Under the pieces are notes generated by a model. The model saw nothing but the letters and a program-made list of their open reading frames with translations. It had not been told where the DNA came from and searched no databases. From an uncultured Blautia sp. (GTDB lineage Bacteria; Bacillota; Clostridia; Lachnospirales; Lachnospiraceae), in the NCBI RefSeq assembly GCF_934371575.1, contig NZ_CAKRNY010000015.1:9819-73818 (forward strand): a DNA stretch of 64,000 nucleotides. Direction: 5' to 3'. This document shows positions 44,490 to 52,824 of this stretch, in pieces (the stretch's first letter is position 1; every line of letters begins with the position of its first letter). The translations under genes were made by a program, and so were the position numbers.

Positions 44490-45305
44490 ATGCTTAAGTC
44501 TATTTTATCTCTGCCGGCGGATTTATACAAAAACCGCCGGCTGGTTATGAAGCTGGCGAAGAATGATTTCAAGACCAGATATGCAGGTTCTTATTTTGGA
44601 ACCTTCTGGGCATTTGTTCAGCCGGTGGTGACAATTCTGGTATATTGGTTTGTATTTTCAGTGGGGTTCCGGTCTAATACAGATGAGCTGGGAGTCCCTT
44701 TTGTTCTTTATCTGGTGGCTGGGATTGTGCCCTGGTTTTTCTTTTCCGATGCTCTTTCAGGAGGTTCCAATGCGCTTCTTGAGTATGATTACCTGGTAAA
44801 GAAGGTGGTGTTTAACATCAGTGTTCTTCCAGTGGTAAAAATTATTTCAGCTGCATTTGTCCATGCTTTTTTTATCCTTCTGGCAATTTTCCTTTATATG
44901 GTCAACGGAAGATTTCCGGACTGGTATTATCTTCAGATTCTCTATTACAGCATCTGTATTTTTGTTCTTGTCCTTGGGCTTTGCTATGCTACAAGTGCTG
45001 TTGTAGTCCTGTTCCGTGATCTTAAGCAGGTAATTAATATTGCGCTGCAGGTAGGGGTATGGCTGACACCGATCATGTGGGTGGCAGAGAGTATGATTGG
45101 TACAAAGAGCATTGTTTACAAAATTCTTCAGCTGAATCCTATGTTTTATGTGGTTTCAGGATATCGAGACGCATTCATCATGAAACGCTGGTTTTTTGAA
45201 AGACCATTATGGACATTCTATTTCTGGATATTTGCAATCTGCTGCTTCCTGCTTGGAAATTGGGTATTCAAGCGTCTGCGTGTTCATTTTGCAGATGTTC
45301 TGTAG
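44490..45305 (+). CDS. wzm: ABC polysaccharide exporter, permease (Wzm/TagG type)
   Basis: 271 aa with six membrane helices of the ABC-2 type. The N-terminal DLYKNRRLVMKLAKNDFKTRYAGSYFGTFWAFVQPV segment, the GIVPWFFFSDALSGGSNALLEYDYLVKKVVF block and LNPMFYVVSGYRDAF near the end are characteristic of O-antigen, teichoic acid and rhamnan exporters. With the ATPase encoded downstream it moves lipid-linked polymer to the outer face of the membrane. AGGAGA lies upstream of the ATG. The gene follows rfbC and belongs to the same operon. Confidence 0.95.
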   Translation: MLKSILSLPADLYKNRRLVMKLAKNDFKTRYAGSYFGTFWAFVQPVVTILVYWFVFSVGFRSNTDELGVPFVLYLVAGIVPWFFFSDALSGGSNALLEYDYLVKKVVFNISVLPVVKIISAAFVHAFFILLAIFLYMVNGRFPDWYYLQILYYSICIFVLVLGLCYATSAVVVLFRDLKQVINIALQVGVWLTPIMWVAESMIGTKSIVYKILQLNPMFYVVSGYRDAFIMKRWFFERPLWTFYFWIFAICCFLLGNWVFKRLRVHFADVL

Positions 45306-45379
45306 TATAAACAGCCTGGTCGGGCAAAATCATACTGCGGCAAAATGGTAAATGCCGCATCAGATAGAAAGGGAACAAC

Positions 45380-46636
45380 GTGGAAAGTAAAAATGCCATT
45401 GAAATAAGAAATCTGTCTAAAATGTATAAGCTTTACAATAAGCCCCTGGATCGTCTGGTGGACTCACTTGGACTTACCAGGAAAAAGCTGTATAAAGAGC
45501 ATTATGCGTTAAGGGACATTAACTTTGATATAGGTGTTGGAGAGTGTGTGGGGATTATCGGAACCAACGGTTCCGGAAAATCTACCATTTTGAAGATCAT
45601 TACAGGTGTTCTTTCTCCAACAGGGGGAAGTATTACTGTAAATGGAAGAATTTCTGCACTTCTGGAACTTGGCGCAGGTTTTAATCCGGAGTACTCGGGA
45701 TTGGAGAATATTTATCTGAATGGCACCATGATGGGATTTACTGAAGATGAGATCAATGCAAGGCTGGACGATATTCTCAGCTTTGCTGATATTGGAGACT
45801 TTGTCCATCAGCCCGTAAAGACTTATTCAAGCGGTATGTTTGTGCGCCTTGCTTTTGCGGTGGCGATCAATATCGATCCGGAGATCCTTGTGGTAGATGA
45901 AGCACTCTCTGTAGGCGATGTATTCTTTCAGGCTAAATGTTATCATAAATTTGAAGAATTCAAGAAGCAGGGAAAGACGATCCTGTTTGTAAGCCATGAT
46001 CTGGGAAGTATTTCCAAATACTGTGACCGTGTTATTCTTCTGAATCAGGGGCAGATGCTGGATCAGGGAACTCCGAAGGCAATGGTTGATATGTATAAGC
46101 AGCTGCTTGTACGTCAGAATCCGGTAAAACAGGCACAAATGAATGATGCCATAAAAGAAAGCAGAAAAAAGGGCTTTCAGATGAACCCCAATACGTTGGA
46201 ATATGGGGAAAAGCAGGCAGAGATCGTGGAGTTTGTGGTCATCGATTCCAAGGGACTTCAGAGCAATACTATTGAGAAAGGCTCCAGCTTCCAGATTAAA
46301 ATGAAGATTCATTTTAACGAAAGTATTCTGCAGCCTATTATGGCATTCACCTTTAAAAATATTCAGGGAACTGAGATCACAGGAACCAATACCATGTATG
46401 AAGGTGTGAATGTAGAGAATACAGAGCCGGGAAGCGAATGTGTGGTTACTTTTGAACAGAAAATGGATCTTCAGGGCGGTGAGTATCTTCTTTCTTTTGG
46501 CTGTACAGGCTATCTGAATGGGGAGTTTACTGTATTTCATCGTTTATATGATGCATGCAACATAACTGTGGTATCAACGAAGAACACAGTTGGATTTTAT
46601 GATATGAATTCCAAAGTGCAGATAGAGGAACAATAA
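45380..46636 (+). CDS. wzt: ABC polysaccharide exporter, ATPase with C-terminal glycan-binding domain (Wzt type)
   Basis: 418 aa from a GTG start with AAAGGG upstream. The ATPase domain (residues 1-245) has Walker A GIIGTNGSGKSTILK, signature TYSSGMFVRLA and Walker B ILVVDEALSVGD. After about residue 265 a separate beta-rich domain follows (EIVEFVVIDSKGLQSNTIEKGSSF...) of the Wzt C-terminal type. In E. coli O9a and O8 that domain binds the methylated or methyl-phosphorylated chain end and makes export depend on termination. Its presence here predicts that the polymer carries a terminal cap. The methyltransferase gene starts 3 bases after the stop codon. Confidence 0.94.
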   Translation: MESKNAIEIRNLSKMYKLYNKPLDRLVDSLGLTRKKLYKEHYALRDINFDIGVGECVGIIGTNGSGKSTILKIITGVLSPTGGSITVNGRISALLELGAGFNPEYSGLENIYLNGTMMGFTEDEINARLDDILSFADIGDFVHQPVKTYSSGMFVRLAFAVAINIDPEILVVDEALSVGDVFFQAKCYHKFEEFKKQGKTILFVSHDLGSISKYCDRVILLNQGQMLDQGTPKAMVDMYKQLLVRQNPVKQAQMNDAIKESRKKGFQMNPNTLEYGEKQAEIVEFVVIDSKGLQSNTIEKGSSFQIKMKIHFNESILQPIMAFTFKNIQGTEITGTNTMYEGVNVENTEPGSECVVTFEQKMDLQGGEYLLSFGCTGYLNGEFTVFHRLYDACNITVVSTKNTVGFYDMNSKVQIEEQ

Positions 46637-46639
46637 GAT

Positions 46640-47566
46640 ATGCAGGAAAAAATCGGAAATGTTACATTAGATTATGAATTTTATCCGGGCAGGGATCTGT
46701 ACAGTGACGGACCTGTAGAGGAAGAACTTCTGGAAATTGCCAGAAATTGCAGGGAAGAAGAACTGAATCAGGTGATCGCAAAGAGAAACAGCTGGCCGGC
46801 TCTTTACCATTTTTCACATCTTCGCCAGAACATAGTTGAATGGCTTCCAATTACAAAAAAGGATAAGGTGCTGGAGATTGGTTCCGGCTGTGGTCCCATC
46901 ACAGGAATATTGGCGAAAAAAGCGCAAAGCGTAACCTGTAATGATCTTTCCAAAATGCGCAGTACTATTAATGCGTACAGAAACCGTGATTGTGACAATG
47001 TGAAAATTATGGTGGGAAATTTTCAGGATGTGGAGAGCAGTCTCACTGAGAAATATGATTATATTACACTGATTGGTGTTTTTGAGTATTCACAGGGATA
47101 TATTGGAACGGAGCAGCCTTATGTGGAGATGCTTCGCCGTATTACACGTCATCTGGCACCAGGGGGAAAACTTGTGATCGCGATTGAGAATCGTCTGGGG
47201 CTGAAATACTGGGCCGGATGTACGGAAGATCACGTGGGCAGATATTTTGAAGGCTTGGAGAACTACCCTGAGACAAAAGGGGTGCGAACTTTTTCCAGAA
47301 AAGAGTTATCCCATATTATCGCCCAGGCTGGGGATTTTAAGACAACCTTTTATTATCCATACCCGGATTATAAATTTCCGTTAGTAATATATTCTGACAA
47401 ACGGCTACCCAAAAAAGGGGAACTGAAGGATGATTTCTGCAATTTTGACAGAGCCAGAATGCATTTATTTGACGAGGGAAAGGTTTACGATTCTCTTACA
47501 GATGCAGCTCTTTTTCAGGAATTTTCCAATTCATTTCTGGTTCTCGTGGAAAGGAAGGACTGTTGA
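46640..47566 (+). CDS. Class I SAM-dependent methyltransferase, candidate chain-capping enzyme
   Basis: 308 aa. An N-terminal helical region (to about residue 65) precedes a Rossmann methyltransferase domain with motif I VLEIGSGCGPITGILA, an acidic residue in CNDLSK, motif post-I NVKIMVGNFQDV and YDYITLIGVFEYSQGYIG. The end (IENRLGLKYWAGCTEDHVGRYFEG) is shared with methyltransferases found in surface-polysaccharide loci. It lies between wzt and a kinase-like gene, whose ATG shares one base with this stop codon. In E. coli O9a, WbdD fuses the same two activities, so this protein may methylate the non-reducing chain end or a phosphate on it. That role is inference. Confidence 0.88.
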   Translation: MQEKIGNVTLDYEFYPGRDLYSDGPVEEELLEIARNCREEELNQVIAKRNSWPALYHFSHLRQNIVEWLPITKKDKVLEIGSGCGPITGILAKKAQSVTCNDLSKMRSTINAYRNRDCDNVKIMVGNFQDVESSLTEKYDYITLIGVFEYSQGYIGTEQPYVEMLRRITRHLAPGGKLVIAIENRLGLKYWAGCTEDHVGRYFEGLENYPETKGVRTFSRKELSHIIAQAGDFKTTFYYPYPDYKFPLVIYSDKRLPKKGELKDDFCNFDRARMHLFDEGKVYDSLTDAALFQEFSNSFLVLVERKDC

Positions 47567-48801
47567 TGAGTCAGATTATTTTCAGTAAATACTCCAATGA
47601 AAGAGACCGTCGTTTTGCTATCCGAACAGATATCCTGGAACAGGATGAAAAGCGTTGGGTTACGAAAACTCCTTTATATCCGGAAGGAAAAGAGCACATA
47701 TCGAATATGCCTAAGTGGAACCGGACACTGGATGATTTATATAAAATGGCTCCCTTTGTGAGCAATAAATGTCAGGCAGAGGAAGGCCATGTGAAACTGG
47801 AATATCTGGAGGAAGAGAATCTGGCAGAATATCTGGATGCTCTTCTGGGAAAAGGCAGGAAAATAGAAGCTGAAAAAGTATTGCTGGATTATCTGGAAAA
47901 TGTTCGGAAAATCCATAGCCAGAAGCCTTTTTCTGTGACGGAAGGTTTTGAAAATGTGTTTGGAAATGTAACTATGCCAGAAAATCTGACATGTGCGGAT
48001 GTGACAAATATTGATATGATCTGTGACAATGTGCTGCTTACCAGTCCTTACACTATTCTGGATTACGAGTGGACCTTTGATTTTCCAATTCCCTGTGAGT
48101 TTATCCTTTACCGGATCATCCATTATTATGTTCAGACACACAGTGTGAGAAGAGTGCTGGATGAGGAGCTCTTGTATGAGAAATTTGGCATAACAAAAGA
48201 AGCAAGAGAGAGCTTTTTACAGATGGAAAAAGGCTTTCAGGCATATATTACGGGAAATCATGTTCCCATGAGGGAAATGTATGCAGACATGACTCCCGGG
48301 GTGCACTACGTATCGAAAACAGATGCCGGCGCATTACAGATTTTTTTTGGAGAACGAAGAGGCTGTTACGAAGAACAGAATTCTGTGAAACGCTATATGA
48401 TTGCAGGAAACGCAAGATGTACGCTGGAATTGCCGGAGAACTGCAGATTTATCCGGCTGGATCCCGGGGATGTTCCCTGTTCCGTGCGTCTTGATGAAAT
48501 TTCCTTTGATGGAAAACCGGCCTCTTTAAAAGGCGTGGAGATTCCAGATGGTGCGATTTTCGGATACTGGGCATTTCTGGCAAGACTGGATCCGTGTATT
48601 GCGGATATCTCTGTGCCGGCGGGGGCGAAAGAGCTTACTGTGAAGCTGGAAATCTGTGAAGAAAATGTAGATATGCTGAATCATGTCCGTGTACTTGAGC
48701 ACCAGAACCGCAGTTTGCTGCAAAAAGTGGGAAATCGTGCAAAAAAAGCAATCCGCCGCATAAAAAATGCTTCGGAAGGCTCTGGGAAGAAAGGAAATTA
48801 G
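47566..48801 (+). CDS. Kinase-fold protein with C-terminal coiled coil, candidate WbdD-kinase counterpart
   Basis: 411 aa from the ATG at 47566 (AAGGAAGG 7 bases upstream), sharing one base with the preceding stop. Residues 17-170 follow the kinase fold: a beta strand with Lys34 (WVTKTPL), a hinge-like segment HVKLEYLEEENLAEYL, a catalytic loop NIDMICDNVLL with Asp150 and Asn155 at the canonical spacing of five, and a DFG-like Asp166 in TILDYEW. This suits an aminoglycoside- or choline-kinase-type phosphotransferase. A beta-rich part follows, and residues about 375-411 look like a coiled coil plus a basic amphipathic end (LEHQNRSLLQKVGNRAKKAI). WbdD has a kinase domain and a coiled-coil ruler too. 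Substrate unproven. Confidence 0.68.
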   Translation: MSQIIFSKYSNERDRRFAIRTDILEQDEKRWVTKTPLYPEGKEHISNMPKWNRTLDDLYKMAPFVSNKCQAEEGHVKLEYLEEENLAEYLDALLGKGRKIEAEKVLLDYLENVRKIHSQKPFSVTEGFENVFGNVTMPENLTCADVTNIDMICDNVLLTSPYTILDYEWTFDFPIPCEFILYRIIHYYVQTHSVRRVLDEELLYEKFGITKEARESFLQMEKGFQAYITGNHVPMREMYADMTPGVHYVSKTDAGALQIFFGERRGCYEEQNSVKRYMIAGNARCTLELPENCRFIRLDPGDVPCSVRLDEISFDGKPASLKGVEIPDGAIFGYWAFLARLDPCIADISVPAGAKELTVKLEICEENVDMLNHVRVLEHQNRSLLQKVGNRAKKAIRRIKNASEGSGKKGN

Positions 48802-48802
48802 A

Positions 48803-51277
48803 ATGAGTCAGAAGGTAATGCTGGTAGAAAAAGAAAGGTTCCTTTTGAATGACCGCAGTAAATATATGGTCACCGGAAAAATTCCAAAGGGAGCAGAAAT
48901 CGAGTGCTATTTAGACAGCACCAAACTGACTGCAGAAATAAATACTGATCCGGTTATGTCTGTCGTTATGAGAGCTGTGGAAGCCCAAAATCCAGGTGGA
49001 AGATGGGTGGAAGTTCTGATTTCATTACCGGAAAATTCTGGTAACTATAAGAAACTGGAAGTATATGCCGTAGCAGATGGAAAGAGAGTGCTGTGGTATA
49101 AAATAAGGACAGCCGAGCTTTTGAAAAAACAGGGGAAACCTCAGTTCTTTGTTGACAGGGAAACGCTTCTCGAAGAACAAAAAGCGATTGTAGTTACCGG
49201 CTGGGCAGCTGGCAAAACCAGTCTTCAGCTGAAGATCTACGACGAGCACAAAACACCTTTGAAAACGGTTGTAAAGTGGACAACAAGAATGGATGTTGCG
49301 GAAATGTTCCGTGAATGTGAGGTGGGAAAGGATTGCGGTTTTTCGCTTCGCGCAGAGAATGTTTCAGGAAAGAAATTATATCTTGTAGTGCAGGATGAGG
49401 AAAAAAACAAAGCGGTTTATACCATTGGTCTGTCAAAAGGGGAACGCATCAAAGCGAAGGCAGAGATTTACAGCAAAAAAGCTGTGTCTGCTTTTCGGAT
49501 GAATGGAATTTCCTCTGTACTGCAAAAATCGGTAAACAAGCTTCAGAAAATGCGTCAGGGAGACGGACTTTACCATACCTGGCTGAAGGAGAATCCGGTT
49601 ACAAAGCAGGAACTGAAAAAACAGAGAGAAACAGTTTTTAAAGAGAATATCAAATTCAGTCTTGTTGTTCCTCTTTATAAGACGGAAAAACATCTTTTAA
49701 AGGCTCTTGTGGATTCGGTTCAGGCACAGACCTATACGAACTGGGAGCTTTGTCTTTCCGATGGAAGCGGAGCAGATTCGCCCATCAGAAAGATGCTTGA
49801 GGAATACCAGCGAAAAGATCCCAGGATTAAAGTGATTTTCAATGACAGACAGCTGCAGATCTCTGAGAATACAAACGCGGCAATTGAAGCTGCCACAGGA
49901 AATTATATAGCCTTTGCGGATCATGATGATACTCTTGCAGAAGAGGCTTTTTATCAGATGGCTATGGAGATTTCAGCCCATCCGGAAGCAGACCTTCTTT
50001 ATTCAGATGAGGATATTATTGACATAAAAGGGCGTCGTCTGTATCCGCATTTTAAGTCGGATTATAATCCGGATCTGCTTTGCTGCGTGAATTATATCTG
50101 CCATCTTGTTGTTGTAAAAAAAGAGCTTCTTGACAGGGTTGGGCTTTTAAGACCTGAGTATAATGGTTCTCAGGATTATGATTTTCTCCTTCGCTGTACA
50201 GAGCATACAAAGAGCGAAAACATTCGCCACATTCCCAAAATCCTCTATCATTGGAGAAGTCATGAGGGATCTACAGCAGGAAATCCGGATGACAAGCCTT
50301 ATGCAGTGATCGCAGGAGAAAAGGCTCTGGCAGGTCATTATGAGAGGCTTGGAATAAAGGCTTCTGTAGAATATACAGGCTGCCCTGTGGTTTTCAGAAC
50401 CCAATTTGAGATTCAGGGAACGCCGAAAGTATCTGTTTTGATTCCCAATAAAGATCACACAGAAGATCTGGATAAATGTGTGACCTCTATTATGGAAAAA
50501 AGCACATGGAAAAATATTCAGATCGTAGTCATTGAGAATAACAGTGAAAGTGAGGAAACATTCTCATATTACCAGGAGCTGGAAAAACGCTATCCCCAGG
50601 TAAAGGTTGTAAAATGGGATGGGCTCTTTAATTATTCAGCTATTAATAATTTTGGTGCGAAATACGCAGATGGAGATTACTTCCTTCTTCTGAATAATGA
50701 TACAGAGGTGATCACACCGGATTGGCTTGAGAGAATGCTGGGCTACTGCCAGCGGGAGGACGTTGGCATTGTAGGTGCAAAGCTTCTTTATCCGGATAAT
50801 ACGGTGCAGCATGCCGGGGTGGTAGTTGGCATTGCAGGCTTTGCAGGTCATATTCTTACCGGATATGACCGCAATGCAGTGGGCTATTTGTGGAGACTGA
50901 TCACTGCACAGGATGAGAGCGCTGTCACAGGCGCCTGCATGATGGTGAAGCGAAGTGTATTTGAGAAACTTCACGGGCTTGATGAAAGCTTTGCAGTTGC
51001 GCTCAATGACATTGATTTCTGCCTTCGTGCACGGGCTCTTGGAAAAAAAGTAGTATTTACTCCGGACGCATGTCTTTATCATTATGAATCCAAATCCAGG
51101 GGCTTGGAAAACACGCCGGAAAAGAAAGTCCGCTTTGACAGGGAAGTGGCTCATTTCAGAGAACGTCACAGAGAATTCCTGAAAGCAGGAGATCCCTATT
51201 ATAATCCGAATTTAAGTATTGTAAGAGGGGATTGTGCATTCAGAATGGCTTCGGAAAAGAAGAACGAAGTGATATAA
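48803..51277 (+). CDS. Glycosyltransferase with two GT2 domains and an N-terminal accessory region
   Basis: 824 aa from the ATG at 48803, one base after the previous stop. Residues 1 to about 280 are beta-rich and unlike known catalytic domains. GT2 domain 1 (about 288-535) starts FSLVVPLYKTEKHLLKALVDS and has ADHDD and SDEDIID metal-binding motifs; domain 2 (about 550-800) starts VSVLIPNKDHTEDLDKCV and has LLLNNDTEVI. Such bifunctional proteins often make two linkages of a rhamnan backbone. The catalytic part is homologous to the protein at 52825. It is the last gene before a strong terminator. Donor sugar is inferred from rfbC. Confidence 0.9.
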   Translation: MSQKVMLVEKERFLLNDRSKYMVTGKIPKGAEIECYLDSTKLTAEINTDPVMSVVMRAVEAQNPGGRWVEVLISLPENSGNYKKLEVYAVADGKRVLWYKIRTAELLKKQGKPQFFVDRETLLEEQKAIVVTGWAAGKTSLQLKIYDEHKTPLKTVVKWTTRMDVAEMFRECEVGKDCGFSLRAENVSGKKLYLVVQDEEKNKAVYTIGLSKGERIKAKAEIYSKKAVSAFRMNGISSVLQKSVNKLQKMRQGDGLYHTWLKENPVTKQELKKQRETVFKENIKFSLVVPLYKTEKHLLKALVDSVQAQTYTNWELCLSDGSGADSPIRKMLEEYQRKDPRIKVIFNDRQLQISENTNAAIEAATGNYIAFADHDDTLAEEAFYQMAMEISAHPEADLLYSDEDIIDIKGRRLYPHFKSDYNPDLLCCVNYICHLVVVKKELLDRVGLLRPEYNGSQDYDFLLRCTEHTKSENIRHIPKILYHWRSHEGSTAGNPDDKPYAVIAGEKALAGHYERLGIKASVEYTGCPVVFRTQFEIQGTPKVSVLIPNKDHTEDLDKCVTSIMEKSTWKNIQIVVIENNSESEETFSYYQELEKRYPQVKVVKWDGLFNYSAINNFGAKYADGDYFLLLNNDTEVITPDWLERMLGYCQREDVGIVGAKLLYPDNTVQHAGVVVGIAGFAGHILTGYDRNAVGYLWRLITAQDESAVTGACMMVKRSVFEKLHGLDESFAVALNDIDFCLRARALGKKVVFTPDACLYHYESKSRGLENTPEKKVRFDREVAHFRERHREFLKAGDPYYNPNLSIVRGDCAFRMASEKKNEVI

Positions 51278-51314
51278 ATACGGCTTTAGAAAATCAATAA
51301 AAATCAATAAAAAA

Positions 51315-51365
51315 CCAGTCAGGAACAAAAGGTAATAAGCCCTGTTCCCGGCTGGCTTTTTTGAT
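51315..51365. terminator. Bidirectional terminator between GT2 and dac genes
   Basis: CCAGTCAGGAACA (51315-51327) pairs with TGTTCCCGGCTGG (51343-51355) with two mismatches. Runs of six T residues occur on both sides, ending the plus-strand operon and the minus-strand carboxypeptidase gene. Confidence 0.9.
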
Positions 51366-51372
51366 TTTCCTG

Positions 51373-52623
51373 TTAAGACTTGATGATTTTTACCATTCTC
51401 CAGATCAGAAGGATTAAAAGAAGTAAAAATACACCTGCAATCACGAAATAAGGAATCTCAGTATGATTATCGGAATACTCCTTTGCAGCCTGCATATTCC
51501 GTTCGCCTTCTTTCATGGAAGCGGTATCTTCGGAATGGGCTGTTTCAAGAACTGCTGTTCCCACTGCTGTACCGCTGAAAAGATAGGTACGGTCAATCTC
51601 ATCACCGTTCTGGGTATCTTCGGTAGTAAGGCTGTCTGCACTGGTACCGGAAGGAACTACAACATTGCCGCCAGAGATGATACTGAAATCGCTGTCGCCA
51701 AGTGAAAGAGTCTCAAAATGGTCAAATCCATAATTTAAAACAGAAGCTGCATCAGGTGCTGTCTGACCGGATGCACCCTTGAGAACCACACTGATCAGAG
51801 TCATTCCGTTTCTCTGGGCTGCGCATACCAGCGTGCTTCCTGAAGCCTCTGTATAGCCCTCTTTACCGCCGATACAGCCCTCATAGAAGCCTGTGCTTCC
51901 GGTATCTGTCATAGTAAACTTGCTGGTGAGATTACGGGCAGCAGCCTTATTGGTAGCTGGAATGGTATAGCTGGTAGCAGCAGCAATTGTCCGGAATGAT
52001 TCATTCTGAATGGCAGCCTGCATGATCAGCGCCATATCATGGGCTGTGGTATGCTGATTCTCATCCGGAAGTCCGGTAGGATTGGTGAAAATGGTATTCG
52101 TACAACCGAGCTCCTGAGCCCGGTTATTCATCTGCTGTACAAATCCGTCCACAGAACCGCCTACATGTTCTGCAATCTGCAGAGCAATATCATTGGCAGA
52201 TGCAACCATGATCGCATACAGACATTGCTCAACAGTGAAAACCTCATCAACCTGTGAGGAAATGCTGGCACCTCCATCTGTAACACCGGAAACTCCGGTG
52301 GCAGTCATAGTAACCTCATCTGTGAGCTGTGTATTCTCAAGTGCCAGCAGACAGGTCATGATCTTAACGGTACTTCCTGGAAAAAGTACTTCGTCAGCAT
52401 TCTTGGAATACAGAATGGTATTGGTGGTATTCTCCATGACCACAGCTGCTTCAGAAGAAATATCGGAAGCCTGGGGCCATCCGGAAATGGAATTGGTGGA
52501 TATGGTAGCTGTTGATTCAGCGGCTGCCTGGTCTGCTTCCTCACCAAAAACGGGAATCTGGAAAAGAAGGGAAGCTGTAAGTCCAAGAGCCAGAAAAACT
52601 GAAGTTATCTTTCTCTTTTTCAT
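51373..52623 (-). CDS. D-alanyl-D-alanine carboxypeptidase (S11, DacF-like)
   Basis: 416 aa. A signal peptide (about residues 1-27) precedes the penicillin-binding transpeptidase fold and a C-terminal membrane anchor (IPYFVIAGVFLLLLILLIWRMVK). The S-x-x-K motif is GSTVKIMT, the S-x-N motif is VASANDIA, and the third motif, normally KTG, is GGKEGYTEASGS. The enzyme removes the terminal D-Ala from peptidoglycan pentapeptides. It is on the opposite strand and splits the polysaccharide cluster in two, yet is itself a wall gene. The KEG variant keeps the lysine and glycine and is probably active. Confidence 0.93.
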   Translation of the reverse strand: MKKRKITSVFLALGLTASLLFQIPVFGEEADQAAAESTATISTNSISGWPQASDISSEAAVVMENTTNTILYSKNADEVLFPGSTVKIMTCLLALENTQLTDEVTMTATGVSGVTDGGASISSQVDEVFTVEQCLYAIMVASANDIALQIAEHVGGSVDGFVQQMNNRAQELGCTNTIFTNPTGLPDENQHTTAHDMALIMQAAIQNESFRTIAAATSYTIPATNKAAARNLTSKFTMTDTGSTGFYEGCIGGKEGYTEASGSTLVCAAQRNGMTLISVVLKGASGQTAPDAASVLNYGFDHFETLSLGDSDFSIISGGNVVVPSGTSADSLTTEDTQNGDEIDRTYLFSGTAVGTAVLETAHSEDTASMKEGERNMQAAKEYSDNHTEIPYFVIAGVFLLLLILLIWRMVKIIKS

Positions 52624-52765
52624 AGTATAGTGAACTCCTGTATAAAAATAAGACTTGTTACAAGTATAGCATATATTCTATTTTTCCTGTAAAACTAAAA
52701 AATATGATACAGATATAATCATATCCCAAAAGCAGGTGCAATTCAACCTTTCTTTTACAGCTTCC

Positions 52766-52794
52766 TTGCAAAAATGTTTCTTCAATGTTAAAAT
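52766..52794 (+). promoter_or_regulatory. Promoter of the second polysaccharide operon
   Basis: TTGCAA and TAAAAT are 17 bases apart, 30 bases ahead of the ATG at 52825. The rest of the 201 bases between the divergent dac and GT2 genes is AT-rich without another clear signal, apart from a TATACT -10-like box for dac on the minus strand. Confidence 0.6.
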
Positions 52795-52824
52795 AGGGTC
52801 ATTATAAAAGCAAAGGATTTTAAT

